Below are positions 1-9,014 of a stretch of DNA of 64,000 nt, piece by piece. Made by a program: the position numbers and the translations under genes. A model generated the notes under the pieces. That model worked only from the letters and a program-made list of their open reading frames with translations. It was not told the DNA's origin and ran no database searches. Every line of letters begins with the position of its first letter. Within the stretch, counting starts at the first letter, position 1. The DNA is taken from assembly GCF_027925305.1 (NCBI RefSeq), contig NZ_BSDR01000001.1:4358501-4422500 (forward strand), written 5' to 3'. Source of the stretch: Desulforhabdus amnigena (GTDB taxonomy: Bacteria > Desulfobacterota > Syntrophobacteria > Syntrophobacterales > Syntrophobacteraceae).

Positions 1-368
1 GATTCGGGATGGTTCCCAAACTTCTGATGGTCTCCCGAAAGGCAGAGCATATTGCGGATTCCATGAGCGTAAACGCCGAGGATATCGCTTTGCATGGCCA
101 GGCGATTCCGGTCTCGACACACCATCTGGAAATTCGGTTCCAGCCCCTCCTGAAGCAATACGAGGGATGCCGCCCAACTGGACATTCGAACGACCGCAGT
201 CTGGTTGTCGGTGAGATTGACAGCGTCCACACAACCCTTCAGATGCCGGGCTTTTTCTTTGAGGTGTTCCACGTTGGCGCCCTGGGGAGGTCCGCATTCA
301 CCGGTAAAGGCAAAATGGCCGGCCTTCAGTACTTTTTCGAGATTGCTTCCTGATTTGTATTCGCTCAT
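1..368 (-). CDS. metF: Methylenetetrahydrofolate reductase (MetF), N-terminal part, truncated by window edge
   Basis: Reading leftward from an ATG at 368, the frame stays open to base 1 and gives about 122 residues beginning MSEYKSGSNLEKVLKAGHFA. It then runs through a TGECGPPQGANVEHLKEKA segment and VDAVNLTDNQTAVVRMSS, which matches the N-terminal TIM-barrel portion of MetF (an acidic residue and the V-N-x-T-D-N motif near the flavin/folate site). MetF interconverts methylene-THF and methyl-THF in the methyl branch of the Wood-Ljungdahl pathway. Its ATG overlaps the TGA of metV in an ATGA junction (365-368), so the two are translationally coupled; in acetogens such as Moorella, MetF and MetV form one complex with Hdr/MvhD proteins. 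The C-terminus lies outside the window. Confidence 0.9.
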   Translation of the reverse strand, partial: MSEYKSGSNLEKVLKAGHFAFTGECGPPQGANVEHLKEKARHLKGCVDAVNLTDNQTAVVRMSSWAASLVLLQEGLEPNFQMVCRDRNRLAMQSDILGVYAHGIRNMLCLSGDHQKFGNHPE

Positions 369-1033
369 TTTACCAGCTCCTCCCTGATCAACCGCCTGGG
401 GCCTCCATCCCGCGCCGTGGTCCAACTCTTTGGCGGTTTGAATTCGAGCAGCTCATCGAGACGCCCCTGCTCCATCATTTTTCGAACGATCATGTCCCAA
501 ATGCAGTCCACATCCTTGGATATTTCACACTTACCGTTATCGGATCCTCCACAGGGGCCGTTGAGAAGGCTTTTGGAACATCGCGCAATAGGGCAAAGAC
601 CACCAAAGTAGTGCACCACACACTGACCACATCCCGCACATCTTTCCGCCCAGACACCATGTTCGATGGCTCCTCCCATGAACTTGGTATTGACTCCCGG
701 AAAAATCCTCGAAGATGGAAAACGCTCAGCGAGAAACTGAGGTCCCACTCCGCAGGCTATCGATATGATCCCATCATATTCTTCGATGATCTCTTTCAAT
801 TCATCCACGTACTCGGGGTCGCACTGGCGTTCGAGGGTATGTTCACCCACTTCCAATGTATTTCCGTTTTTCTTTCCCGCGATTCTCAGAGTGGAAGCGA
901 GGATAGCTGCTTCTTTCGCGCCGCCCACGTTACAGACGGATACGCAGCCCTTGCACCCGACGACAAGAATCTTTTTGAGATCCTTGACCATTTCGATGAT
1001 TTCCTTAACCGGCTTTGCTTCGGCAATGATCAT
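365..1033 (-). CDS. metV: MetV-like zinc/Fe-S partner of methylenetetrahydrofolate reductase
   Basis: This 222-residue protein belongs to the methylenetetrahydrofolate reductase C-terminal domain family (MetV). It has an N-terminal region with V-x-C-x2-C-V (VVGCKGCVSVCNVGG) and a C-terminal Cys-rich stretch, CAGCGQCVV and GGLCPIARCSKSLLNGPCGG, typical of MetV metal binding. Family knowledge: MetV is needed for MetF activity and links it to the Hdr/MvhD electron-transfer module. I chose the ATG at 1033 over an in-frame GTG four codons upstream because GAGGTG sits just before the ATG. The gene follows the mvhD-like gene by about 19 nt and overlaps metF by 4 nt, so this is one operon. Confidence 0.9.
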   Translation of the reverse strand: MIIAEAKPVKEIIEMVKDLKKILVVGCKGCVSVCNVGGAKEAAILASTLRIAGKKNGNTLEVGEHTLERQCDPEYVDELKEIIEEYDGIISIACGVGPQFLAERFPSSRIFPGVNTKFMGGAIEHGVWAERCAGCGQCVVHYFGGLCPIARCSKSLLNGPCGGSDNGKCEISKDVDCIWDMIVRKMMEQGRLDELLEFKPPKSWTTARDGGPRRLIREELVK

Positions 1034-1052
1034 TTTGCACCTCACGGAGTGT

Positions 1053-1469
1053 TTACAGTTTCACCTTGGCTGTCACGGGGCCCAGCTTTTTCACCCTCTC
1101 TGTCATTTCGTACGCCACATCCACAAATTTCTGCCCCTGCGCCGCAGAAAGATTGAATACTCCGATCCTTTCGGGTTCAATGTCCAGTGCATCAAGAATG
1201 CGCTTTACATGATCCACTCGCTTGGTTGCCTTAGTGATTCCGCTGATAAATCGGCAACTGTCTTCCTGGCAGCCGGCCACATAAACACCGTCCGCACCTT
1301 CTTCAAAGGGTTTGAGAAGATGAAGCACTTCTATGCGGCCGGTGCACGGCACCTGGATGAGCCTGACGTTGTCCGGCAAAGTCTTTTTCATTCCATCGGC
1401 TACATTTGCCGCAGCTGAGACGCAATTGGTGCAGCAGAAAGCGATGATTTGCGGCTGAAAGTCGCTCAT
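1053..1469 (-). CDS. mvhD: MvhD/FlpD-type [2Fe-2S] electron-transfer subunit (MetFV-Hdr associated)
   Basis: A small protein of about 138 residues from the MvhD (methyl-viologen-reducing hydrogenase delta subunit) family. It carries the expected Cys set: FCCTNCVSAAANVADG near the N-terminus, VPCTGRIEVLHLL in the middle and VAGCQEDSCRF further on. These ligate a [2Fe-2S] cluster that passes electrons between HdrA and a partner dehydrogenase. The ATG at 1469 is preferred because AAGGAG lies 9 nt before it; in-frame starts extend upstream to 1517. It lies between the hdrA-like gene (gap of about 110 nt) and metV, so it most likely wires HdrA to the MetFV reductase. Confidence 0.88.
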   Translation of the reverse strand: MSDFQPQIIAFCCTNCVSAAANVADGMKKTLPDNVRLIQVPCTGRIEVLHLLKPFEEGADGVYVAGCQEDSCRFISGITKATKRVDHVKRILDALDIEPERIGVFNLSAAQGQKFVDVAYEMTERVKKLGPVTAKVKL

Positions 1470-1579
1470 AATCATGATCTCCTTGAGGTCGTTTCCGCTT
1501 GAATCGTTCTCACCCAACCGGCGCTCCTTCTCACGGAAACTATAACCTGAAAATGGATTTCTTATGCATTCTCCAGTGC

Positions 1580-4330
1580 TTATCCCAAAAGAATCGACGG
1601 AGCCGCACTTAACATTTGATCACTGCAGCCCGGCATGACAATGGCTTTGGCGGGGCATTCGGCCACGCATATTCCGCAGCCCTGGCAAAGCCCAGGGTCG
1701 ATGTAGGCCGCCCCCCTCTCGTGGTCGATGCGGGGTACATGGAACGGGCAGGTCCGGACACAGGTACAACACACCGCACACTTCTCCGGCTTCACTTCGG
1801 CCACCAATCCTTCCACCGTCACGGTATCCCGCGACAGAATTTCCAGAGCTCGCGCGGCCGCGCCCTTGGCCTGTGTGATACTTTCTCCGGTATCCTTGGG
1901 ATACAAGGCCAGGCCCGCCAGGTAAACCCCTTCACTGCTTGCATCCAGGGGTTTCAATTTTTGAGGCGATTCCCCAAAGAAACCGTTTGAATCCAAATTC
2001 ACTTTAAAGATATCAGCCAGTTCATTATTGTTGACCGGAGCGATGGCGGTTTGAAGGGAGACAAAATCGGTTTTCAGAACAACCGGTCTCCCAAGGATCG
2101 GGTCAAAAACCGTTACTTGAAGACGGTCTCCTTCGCCCTCCAGCGCCTGGACCACGGGTTTATTGTCAAGATCATAGCGAATGAAGAGAACCCCCTTCTG
2201 CCTGGCCTCTTTGTAGATATCCTCCCTTTGGCCAAAAGTCCGCATTTCCCTGTAGAGGATGTAGACATCCATATTCGGATTTTTCGTCTTGAGATCCAAA
2301 GCGGTTCGAACGGCAAAAGAGCAGCAAAGGTTGCTGCAATGCGGCATCTGGGGTTCTCTGGAACCGACGCACTGAATGAACACGGCGGAATCAGCCTTCT
2401 CAAAACGTGAGGGATTTTCGATCATTTTTGAGCTGAGTTCCTGCCAGCTATATACGTTCTTGTGTTGTCCGTAGAGGTATTCACGGGGAGTGACGGGGGC
2501 TCCGCCGGGAGCGAGAATGGTCACGCCATGGGCGACATCCAGCTCTTTTCCGTTCTGAAGAACGGTGGTGACGAAACTTCCCGCAAACCCCTTGTTGGCC
2601 TTTATCCTGGAATTCGTCAACACCGTAATGCGCTCATTTTCAGTGATCGCCTTCATCAATCCCTTCAAATAGGCCTGAGCGTCAGCCCCTTCCCAGGTGC
2701 ACCTGACATGGCGGCCATGCCCTCCAAGTTCCCCCTGCTTTTCAACAAGGGTCACCGGATATCCCTGGCAGGCAATGGCCAGAGCGCTCTCCATTCCCGA
2801 GACACCTCCTCCGACGACCAGCGCGCGCTTCACCACCGGAATTTCAATCACAGGCGCTGGAGAGAGAAGCAGAGCACGGGCAACACCCATGCGCAACCGA
2901 TCCTTGAGCTGTCCAGGCGCTTTTTCAATGTCTATGGCTCTCAGGTCTACGGTTTCGTAGAGATAGGGATTGAGGCCGGCCCGCCCGAGGGCTTTTTGAA
3001 GAAGCTTCTCATGGATGATAGGCGTGCAACTGGCAAAGACCAAACGATTTGCATCGGCATCCGTCAGCTTTTCCGTGAGTCTCTTCAAGACATCCCCTTC
3101 GGCGTGGAAGACTTCCGACACACCGGGCAGTTTCGCGGCATACTCTTCAATGCGTTGAGCCAAGGATGCATCCATGCCCGAACAGAGATGATAGGCCACG
3201 AGGATGCGGGGAGGGGCTTCCTCGCGTAATGTGGGAGAATTTTTGCCGGCTGAAGAGGCCTTGGGTTTCAAAAAGGAAGCGATTTCAGAGACGCAGGCTG
3301 TAGCCTGAATGATCGATTGCCCGATATCGTGAGGTCCGCTCACACCACCACAGACAAAGATTCCGGGCAGGCTGGTCGAAACAGGCTTGAACGGTTCAGA
3401 GCGAATATAGTGGTCCGGTTTGAGTTCAATGCCTATTTTCTCTGCCAGCTGCAGAGCTTGCGCAGAGGGTCTGAGCCCGACGGAGAGAACCACCATGTCG
3501 AAGACTTCCGTGTGGAGCTCTCCCACCTCATCTGCATAGCTGATGGATAGATCGTCCGAACCCGGCACCGGGGCTACTGAGTGAACCCTGCTTCGAACGA
3601 GGCGAACGCCTCTTGAAACGGCGTTGTTCAGGTAGTCTTCGAAGCCCTTCCCATGGGTTCTCATGTCCATGAAAAAAATGCAGGTTTCGATCTTTTCATC
3701 GAATTCTTTTGTATTGACCGCTTCTTTGAGAGCATGCATGCAACAGACAGAAGAGCAGTAAGGAGCATCGCACCGGTTGATCTCCCTCGATCCGACACAT
3801 TGGAGCCATGCAACTTTCTCGGGGACTTTGCCATCGGAGGGCCTTTTGAGAACACCCCTTTCGGGACCCAGAGGCTTTTGGATTTGCTCATATTCCACGC
3901 TGGTAACCACATTGGGGAGACGTCCGTAAGAATAGGTGTCATATGCCGACGGCTCAAAGGTCTCAAGGCCTGCAGCGAGTATAACCGCTCCGGCTCTCAG
4001 ATCTTTTTCATCGGGTCCGCTGCGAACGGAAATCTTGAAATCTCCTCTTGTTCCGGCAATATCCAATACCTGGGTATCCAGTAAAACGCTGATATTGGGG
4101 TCCTGTTCACAGGCCGCAATCCTGGGGTCCAGTTTGCAACACGCGCATAGGGGGTAGATTCGATGCAGGGCAGGCATCATGCCGCCAAGGTGCGCTGCAC
4201 GTTCAACGAGTTGAACATCGTATCCTGCAGAGGAAAGGGAAAGAGCAGCCTGAATGCCGGCAATTCCTCCTCCGATAACCATCACAGAGCTTTGCGCTTC
4301 ATTTTGAATCATAACATCGTTCTCCTGCAT
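1580..4330 (-). CDS. hdrA: HdrA-like flavoprotein with two FAD modules and C-terminal ferredoxin domain
   Basis: A 916-residue heterodisulfide reductase A-like protein. It has two consecutive flavin modules, each opening with a dinucleotide-binding motif: VIGGGIAGIQAALSLSSAGY near residue 18 and ALVVGGGVSGMESALAIA near residue 505. Each half has a GSRE motif followed by a Cys cluster (CDAPYCSSVCC and MPHCSNLCC). The N-terminal half also has the LCACCKLDPR segment where HdrA carries its CxxC-ILxPK cluster site. The C-terminus holds two [4Fe-4S] motifs, CAVCCTCVRTCPFHVP and CQGCGICVAECPAKAI. A single HdrA is roughly 650 residues, so this is a tandem fusion. Leading metV and metF, it probably supplies or takes electrons for methylene-THF reduction. 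An ATG six codons in (4312) has a better-spaced AGGAG and may be the true start. No hdrB or hdrC lies in this operon. Confidence 0.88.
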   Translation of the reverse strand: MQENDVMIQNEAQSSVMVIGGGIAGIQAALSLSSAGYDVQLVERAAHLGGMMPALHRIYPLCACCKLDPRIAACEQDPNISVLLDTQVLDIAGTRGDFKISVRSGPDEKDLRAGAVILAAGLETFEPSAYDTYSYGRLPNVVTSVEYEQIQKPLGPERGVLKRPSDGKVPEKVAWLQCVGSREINRCDAPYCSSVCCMHALKEAVNTKEFDEKIETCIFFMDMRTHGKGFEDYLNNAVSRGVRLVRSRVHSVAPVPGSDDLSISYADEVGELHTEVFDMVVLSVGLRPSAQALQLAEKIGIELKPDHYIRSEPFKPVSTSLPGIFVCGGVSGPHDIGQSIIQATACVSEIASFLKPKASSAGKNSPTLREEAPPRILVAYHLCSGMDASLAQRIEEYAAKLPGVSEVFHAEGDVLKRLTEKLTDADANRLVFASCTPIIHEKLLQKALGRAGLNPYLYETVDLRAIDIEKAPGQLKDRLRMGVARALLLSPAPVIEIPVVKRALVVGGGVSGMESALAIACQGYPVTLVEKQGELGGHGRHVRCTWEGADAQAYLKGLMKAITENERITVLTNSRIKANKGFAGSFVTTVLQNGKELDVAHGVTILAPGGAPVTPREYLYGQHKNVYSWQELSSKMIENPSRFEKADSAVFIQCVGSREPQMPHCSNLCCSFAVRTALDLKTKNPNMDVYILYREMRTFGQREDIYKEARQKGVLFIRYDLDNKPVVQALEGEGDRLQVTVFDPILGRPVVLKTDFVSLQTAIAPVNNNELADIFKVNLDSNGFFGESPQKLKPLDASSEGVYLAGLALYPKDTGESITQAKGAAARALEILSRDTVTVEGLVAEVKPEKCAVCCTCVRTCPFHVPRIDHERGAAYIDPGLCQGCGICVAECPAKAIVMPGCSDQMLSAAPSILLG

Positions 4331-4951
4331 GTACTCCCTCAGTCACGATTGAAGGTAAAAAAAGAATCCTTGTGAAAAAATCCCTCATGAGCAATGGATG
4401 CCCCTGAATTGAACCATCAGATGCAGGAGCGATCCGTCCGGGAGAGTCCAAATGGGTCCATCTTCCGTTCAATCCAATGACTCGTTGCCGGATAGAGACT
4501 TTTTCTCACCTTGCCTGATTGCTTCGCTCCTTTGCGAAGGTCCCGCGGAGCCGCTTCTCTGGCCTGTCTCCGAATATCGGAGCCGAGACTGCATTTTTAT
4601 TCCGTTGTCAGAGATGGGTTCATGCGGTTGTTGAATTGCCGCTTTGTGAAATACGAAGCAAGACTATGGATTGCTGACGAAAGACGAGGATAGCCGTACG
4701 AACTCCTCCGAGAGATCCAGGCAAAGAAGGACGGAAGTGGAAAAGGGCAAAAGGGCAATATGAAATCGAATCGCATCCACATCCGGATCAGCGCTCCAGT
4801 TTACTACCACTTTCCCTCAAAAATATCCTATCTGAGAAGGGTCGGTTCCTGACGATTGTCAATGAGTATGCCCGCAGGCAGAAATCATATTCCAGCCTAC
4901 GGGGGCATGCATTTTCCTAAGTACCGAAAATTGTAAGTACGCGGCCATTTC

Positions 4952-5026
4952 TTTGTAGAACGGCTTCCAGCCGTGACAGGAACCGAAAACCGCACGCTGT
5001 GTCGCGATAGGAAGCCGTTCTACAAA
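4952..5026. repeat. 75-bp inverted repeat with 17-bp perfect arms
   Basis: The arms TTTGTAGAACGGCTTCC (4952-4968) and GGAAGCCGTTCTACAAA (5010-5026) are exact reverse complements and enclose about 41 bp. The left arm is followed by AGCCGTGACA and the right arm preceded by TGTCGCGAT, which extends partial pairing. It looks like a REP-type palindromic element. It lies outside any gene. Confidence 0.75.
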
Positions 5027-5448
5027 AAAGCACGGGAAATGGGTGCATAATTGCGATCATGAGGACTATGGAGCAACATAAGAGCGGGCATGTGGATATC
5101 GAATAGGAGCATGAGCGGGAAGAATGACACTCAATTCTCTGAACACTTGAACGGGCTCATTATAGTTTGGAGCGAAGTCATCGTCAATGAGATTCAGAAT
5201 AAATCCAGGGGTTGATATTTTAAGGAAATTCAATGGAGTTGAGAGTCGTGGCGCATGAAAATTTGCAAAACGTCCTATCCTATTACATGTGATCGCCCTG
5301 TGCCGGAAGAACCTTGACTTGGCCGACTCACTGGTTTATGAAGCAAGTTGTGATTTTTATCACTGAAAACAGGCAATAAATCACTCGGTGAAGAATTGTT
5401 TGAGTGGTGTGGTGAAAGCGAAGCATTCCTTCTTCGCCCGGCCTGTAC

Positions 5449-5555
5449 TTAGAGCCTATTCGAAAACCTACCTCGGCAGCGCCCCCCCTTGGCCCCCCTC
5501 GAGGGGGGCCAAGGGGGGCGCAAAGTCCACAGGTTGTTTCCGGATAGGTTCTTAA
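5449..5555. repeat. Repeat family A, copy 1 (MITE/REP-like palindrome)
   Basis: The ends are imperfect inverted repeats (TTAGAGCCTATTCGAAAACC and GGTTGTTTCCGGATAGG followed by TTCTTAA), and the centre is a G/C-only palindrome around CTCGAG. The copy is flanked directly by TTA on both sides. Related copies are at 12454, 12727, 19735, 56715 and 57257. Its right end merges with the start of a family B copy. Confidence 0.85.
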
Positions 5556-5673
5556 TGCGACATTGTCGCATTAACCGCGGAGACACAAAGGACACGGAGA
5601 AAGACTTTCAAGGGAAATCTCTGTGTTCTCCGTGTCTCTGTGGTTTGGATGAAATCTGACAATGTCGAGTTAA
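5553..5673. repeat. Repeat family B, copy 1 (ACCACAGAGACACGGAG type)
   Basis: The ends are TTAATGCGACATTGTCGCATTAA-like and CTGACAATGTCGAGTTAA. The interior has facing arms CCGCGGAGACACAAAGGACA and its partner TCCGTGTCTCTGTGGTTTGG, so the whole element can fold as one long hairpin. Related copies are at 12611 and 57138, with partial copies at 27800 and 29754. Confidence 0.85.
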
Positions 5674-5999
5674 AGGGAACGGTTCTGTTTTAAAGGGTGA
5701 GGAAGGAGGGCGATGTCGGTTGAAATCAATAAACAAAAAGGTTGGGTTGAGACAAAGAAGCTAAGTTCATCGTGTTGTTGGCTCATTCTTGTTGCAGCGA
5801 TCAGCGGTTGAATGCAGCGGGTGGGGTTTGCTCAACGGGAGGCTTCGAGCAGGGGATTTTTTTGTGATTGTAATCGCATGATACAATCATATTTGGCTTC
5901 GGAGTGCAACAGGCAACGATGGCTGAAGCCCCTTGCTTGATGAAATGTTCACGGCGGTCTTCCGTGAAAGGTTCGCTTACGCTTACGGAGTGGATGTTC

Positions 6000-8915
6000 A
6001 TGATGGAAAAAAAATCTTTGAAGCCAACAGTTGGCGCAGTAATGGTGGTGGGGGGCGGAGTGGCAGGTGTGCAATCGGCCCTCGATCTGGCTGAATCGGG
6101 CTATTACGTCTATCTTTTGGAAAAGAGCCCCTCTGTGGGGGGGGTGATGTTGCAGTTGGATAAGACGTTTCCAACAAATTGCCTGAGTTCGTGCCGTGGT
6201 TGTCGTGCTCAGCATGGCGGATTGGCCCAACTGGATGAAACGGTGCCGGTCAACGATTGTTCGACGTGCATCATTTCCCCCAAGCTCGTTGAAAGTGGTC
6301 GCCATGCCAATATCGAATTGATCCCCATGGTCGAGTTGGAGTCCGTGGAAGGGGAAGTGGGGAATTTTCAGGTCAAGGTTCGAAGAAGGCTTCGAAATCT
6401 CGATTGGACCACAGCTCCCCCCATGGCTTCTTTTGGTGATGAGGAAACGGTCAATCTGAATGTGGGTGCAATTATCCTTGCAACCGGTTTCAGGGTCTTC
6501 GATCCCGCAACGTATGATGTCTTCGGTTACGGCAGATATCCAAACGTGATCACCAGCCTGGAATTCGAATCGATCATGAATCCTTACGGCCCTTCTCGAG
6601 GGCGCCCATGTCGTCCTTCCGACAATCAGCTTCCCAAGAAGATTGCCTGGTTGCAATGCATCGGGTCTCGCGATTTGCATGAAGGAGCCCATGGTTATTG
6701 TTCCAGTGTCTGCTGTATGTATGCCATCAAAGAGGCTCTTGCGGCGAAGGATTATTCCAGCGATATCGATACGACGATTTTTTATATGGATATGCGCACC
6801 TTCGGCAAGGAATACGAGGCATATTACAATCTTGCCAGAAACGAGCTGGGAGTGCGTTTCGTCCGTTCCCGTATTCACAGTATAGAACCGGCCGGACCGG
6901 GTTCCGACGACCTCAAGCTGGAATATATGGATGACAAGGGAGAATTCCATGTTGAAAACTTTGACATGGTCGTGCTCTCGGTAGGGTTGGAGGCTCAGAA
7001 GGACGTCAAGGAACTGGCTGGTAAGTTGAAAATAGATCTCGACGAGAGTGGTTTTCCAATCGTTGGCGATTTTGCCCCTGTGGAGACTTCACGTCCGGGT
7101 ATCCTGGCCTGTGGAGCTTTTGCCGGACCCAAGGACGTTCCGTCCTCCATCACGGAAGCTTCCGCATCTTCCGCAGTGTCTGCGGCATTGCTCGCTGCAT
7201 CCCGCAATACCATGGTTTCTGAAAAATCTTATCCTCCCGAAGATCCGATCATTTATGAGAGGCCTCGTGTGGGCGTGTTTCTTTATCAGTGCGGTTCGGA
7301 ACAGACCGGCGTGCTCGATGCGGAGGCTGTTCGGAATTACGCAAAAAGACTGCCCAATGTGGTTTATGTTGCCGACACGGGTCTTTCCTGTGGCGTAGAA
7401 TCTCAAAAAGCCATTTGTGATGCCATAAAGGATAATCAGATCAACCGGGTTGTCGTGGCGGGATGCAGTCCGCGAACTCATGAAAAGTTTTTCCAGGATA
7501 CCATTCGGCAGGCGGGTCTGAACAAGCACCTGTTGGAAATGGCCAATCTTTTGAACCAGGATTCCTGGGTGCACAGTGACGATCCTGTCAGAGCGACGGA
7601 AAAGGCCAAGGATCTCATCGGTATGGCTGTTGCCAAAGCTGTTTTGCTGGAGCCCTTTGCCGAGCAGGAACAAAAGATCACGCAAAAAGCCCTGGTGGTC
7701 GGGGGTGGAGTTGCCGGCATGGTGGCGGCCAAGACACTGGCGGCTCAAGGGTATCCCGTTTGTCTGGTGGAAAAATCCTCGCAGTTGGGCGGATACGCAG
7801 GCAAGCTGTACAAGACCTGGCGCGGCAGTGCCATATCCCCTTTCGTTGATGAACTGGTGAAGAGTGTTCAGGAAAATCCTCAGATCGATGTGCGCCTCTC
7901 CAGCTCCATAACCCATGTGGAAGGCAATGTCGGTCATTTCCAGTCTACCATTCAAAATGGGGGAGGCGAGGAGGTCGTGGAGCATGGGGTTGCGATCCTG
8001 GCAACGGGTGGAAAGGAATTTATCCCCAATGAATACCAGTTCGGAAAGCATCCCCGCATCGTGACGCACCAGCAACTGGATCAACACTTCAAGGCGGGTG
8101 AACCCACCCTCAAGGCGATTCGGTCCGCTGTATTCATTCAGTGCGTCGGATCACGAGAACCCGATCGTCCCTATTGCAGTCGTGTATGCTGTACGCATTC
8201 CATTGAGAGCGCTCTCGAATTGAAGCGGATCAATCCGAATTGCGACGTGTATGTGCTCTACCGGGATATGAGGACCTACGGCGACCGGGAAAAGCTCTAC
8301 AGTGAAGCCCGCAAGGCGGGGGTTCTTTTCGTTCGTTTCTCGCTCGATAACAAGCCGAAGGTGGAATTGGTCGGTGGCGGACTTAAGGTAACGGTATTCG
8401 ATCCCATTCTTCAAAAAGACGTTGTGTTGTCCCCCGACCTCATCACGCTGGCGACGGCTATTCTGCCCAACGATGCGCAAGCATTGTCCGGGTTTTTTAA
8501 GGTTCCCGTCAACAAGGACGGTTTTCTCTGTGAGGCCCATCTCAAGATGCGCCCAGTGGATTGTTCGACAGACGGTGTTTTTCTGTGTGGTCTGGCTCAT
8601 TATCCCAAGTCTTTGGATGAAAGCATTGTGCAGGCTCAAGCGGCTGCATCACGGGCGGCAACTTTTCTCGCAAAGGAAAACATTCATTTCCACGGAGCTG
8701 TTGCTGTGACCAATCAATTGATGTGCAGCAGTTGTGGAACCTGCGTGAATATTTGTCCCTATTCAGCTCCGAAGTTCAACGACAAGGGAAAGGCTGAGAT
8801 CAGTCCCGTGCTTTGCAGAAGTTGCGGCCTTTGTGTGGCTTCCTGCCGCTCCGGCGCCATCAGTCTGCGTGGCTATGAGGATGCACAGATTTTTGCCATG
8901 ATCGACAGTTTATAG
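6000..8915 (+). CDS. hdrA: HdrA-like tandem-FAD flavoprotein of the Flx-Hdr cluster
   Basis: This protein has about 971 residues and the same plan as the HdrA-like protein at 1580-4330. The first flavin module opens with VVGGGVAGVQSALDLAESG. It is followed by a Cys-rich segment with DCSTCIISPKLVE, the HdrA N-terminal cluster motif, plus extra cysteines (NCLSSCRGC). GSRD and CSSVCC come next. The second flavin module opens with ALVVGGGVAGMVAAKTLAA and has GSRE and CSRVCC. The C-terminus carries two ferredoxin motifs, CSSCGTCVNICPY and CRSCGLCVASCRSGAI, the second lacking the usual CP. HdrA is the flavin subunit at which electron bifurcation occurs in Hdr complexes. I chose the ATG at 6000 because GGAG lies 9 nt upstream; 5994 and 6003 are alternatives. 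It leads the operon mvhD-flxCBA-hdrCB. Confidence 0.88.
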   Translation: MMEKKSLKPTVGAVMVVGGGVAGVQSALDLAESGYYVYLLEKSPSVGGVMLQLDKTFPTNCLSSCRGCRAQHGGLAQLDETVPVNDCSTCIISPKLVESGRHANIELIPMVELESVEGEVGNFQVKVRRRLRNLDWTTAPPMASFGDEETVNLNVGAIILATGFRVFDPATYDVFGYGRYPNVITSLEFESIMNPYGPSRGRPCRPSDNQLPKKIAWLQCIGSRDLHEGAHGYCSSVCCMYAIKEALAAKDYSSDIDTTIFYMDMRTFGKEYEAYYNLARNELGVRFVRSRIHSIEPAGPGSDDLKLEYMDDKGEFHVENFDMVVLSVGLEAQKDVKELAGKLKIDLDESGFPIVGDFAPVETSRPGILACGAFAGPKDVPSSITEASASSAVSAALLAASRNTMVSEKSYPPEDPIIYERPRVGVFLYQCGSEQTGVLDAEAVRNYAKRLPNVVYVADTGLSCGVESQKAICDAIKDNQINRVVVAGCSPRTHEKFFQDTIRQAGLNKHLLEMANLLNQDSWVHSDDPVRATEKAKDLIGMAVAKAVLLEPFAEQEQKITQKALVVGGGVAGMVAAKTLAAQGYPVCLVEKSSQLGGYAGKLYKTWRGSAISPFVDELVKSVQENPQIDVRLSSSITHVEGNVGHFQSTIQNGGGEEVVEHGVAILATGGKEFIPNEYQFGKHPRIVTHQQLDQHFKAGEPTLKAIRSAVFIQCVGSREPDRPYCSRVCCTHSIESALELKRINPNCDVYVLYRDMRTYGDREKLYSEARKAGVLFVRFSLDNKPKVELVGGGLKVTVFDPILQKDVVLSPDLITLATAILPNDAQALSGFFKVPVNKDGFLCEAHLKMRPVDCSTDGVFLCGLAHYPKSLDESIVQAQAAASRAATFLAKENIHFHGAVAVTNQLMCSSCGTCVNICPYSAPKFNDKGKAEISPVLCRSCGLCVASCRSGAISLRGYEDAQIFAMIDSL

Positions 8916-9014
8916 AAATACCTGCGGAAGTGGGGAGGAAATGAAAACGGTTGCAACAGCGCGTTTGTGCGGCCTGCCTCCGGCTTCCGGTCAGAAAGAA
9001 TAGGAGAAAGACAT

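Larger units (their letters stand above)
4331..5999. other. Long non-coding divergent region between the two Hdr operons
   Basis: About 1.7 kb separates the two divergently transcribed hdrA genes. I find no convincing gene: the open frames here are short, overlap one another on both strands and have no ribosome-binding site or recognisable motif. It contains an inverted repeat (4952-5026), one copy each of repeat families A (5449-5555) and B (5553-5673), and a fragment resembling family F near 5738-5760. Promoters for both operons must lie here, but I could not place them with confidence. Confidence 0.6.

Noticed and set aside
4452-4782. Short open frames on both strands in the divergent Hdr region
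   Set aside because: They overlap one another, have no ribosome-binding sites and show no motifs.
5949-6950. Open frame of over 300 codons on the minus strand opposite the second HdrA
   Set aside because: Antisense shadow of a clear HdrA gene with no recognisable motif.
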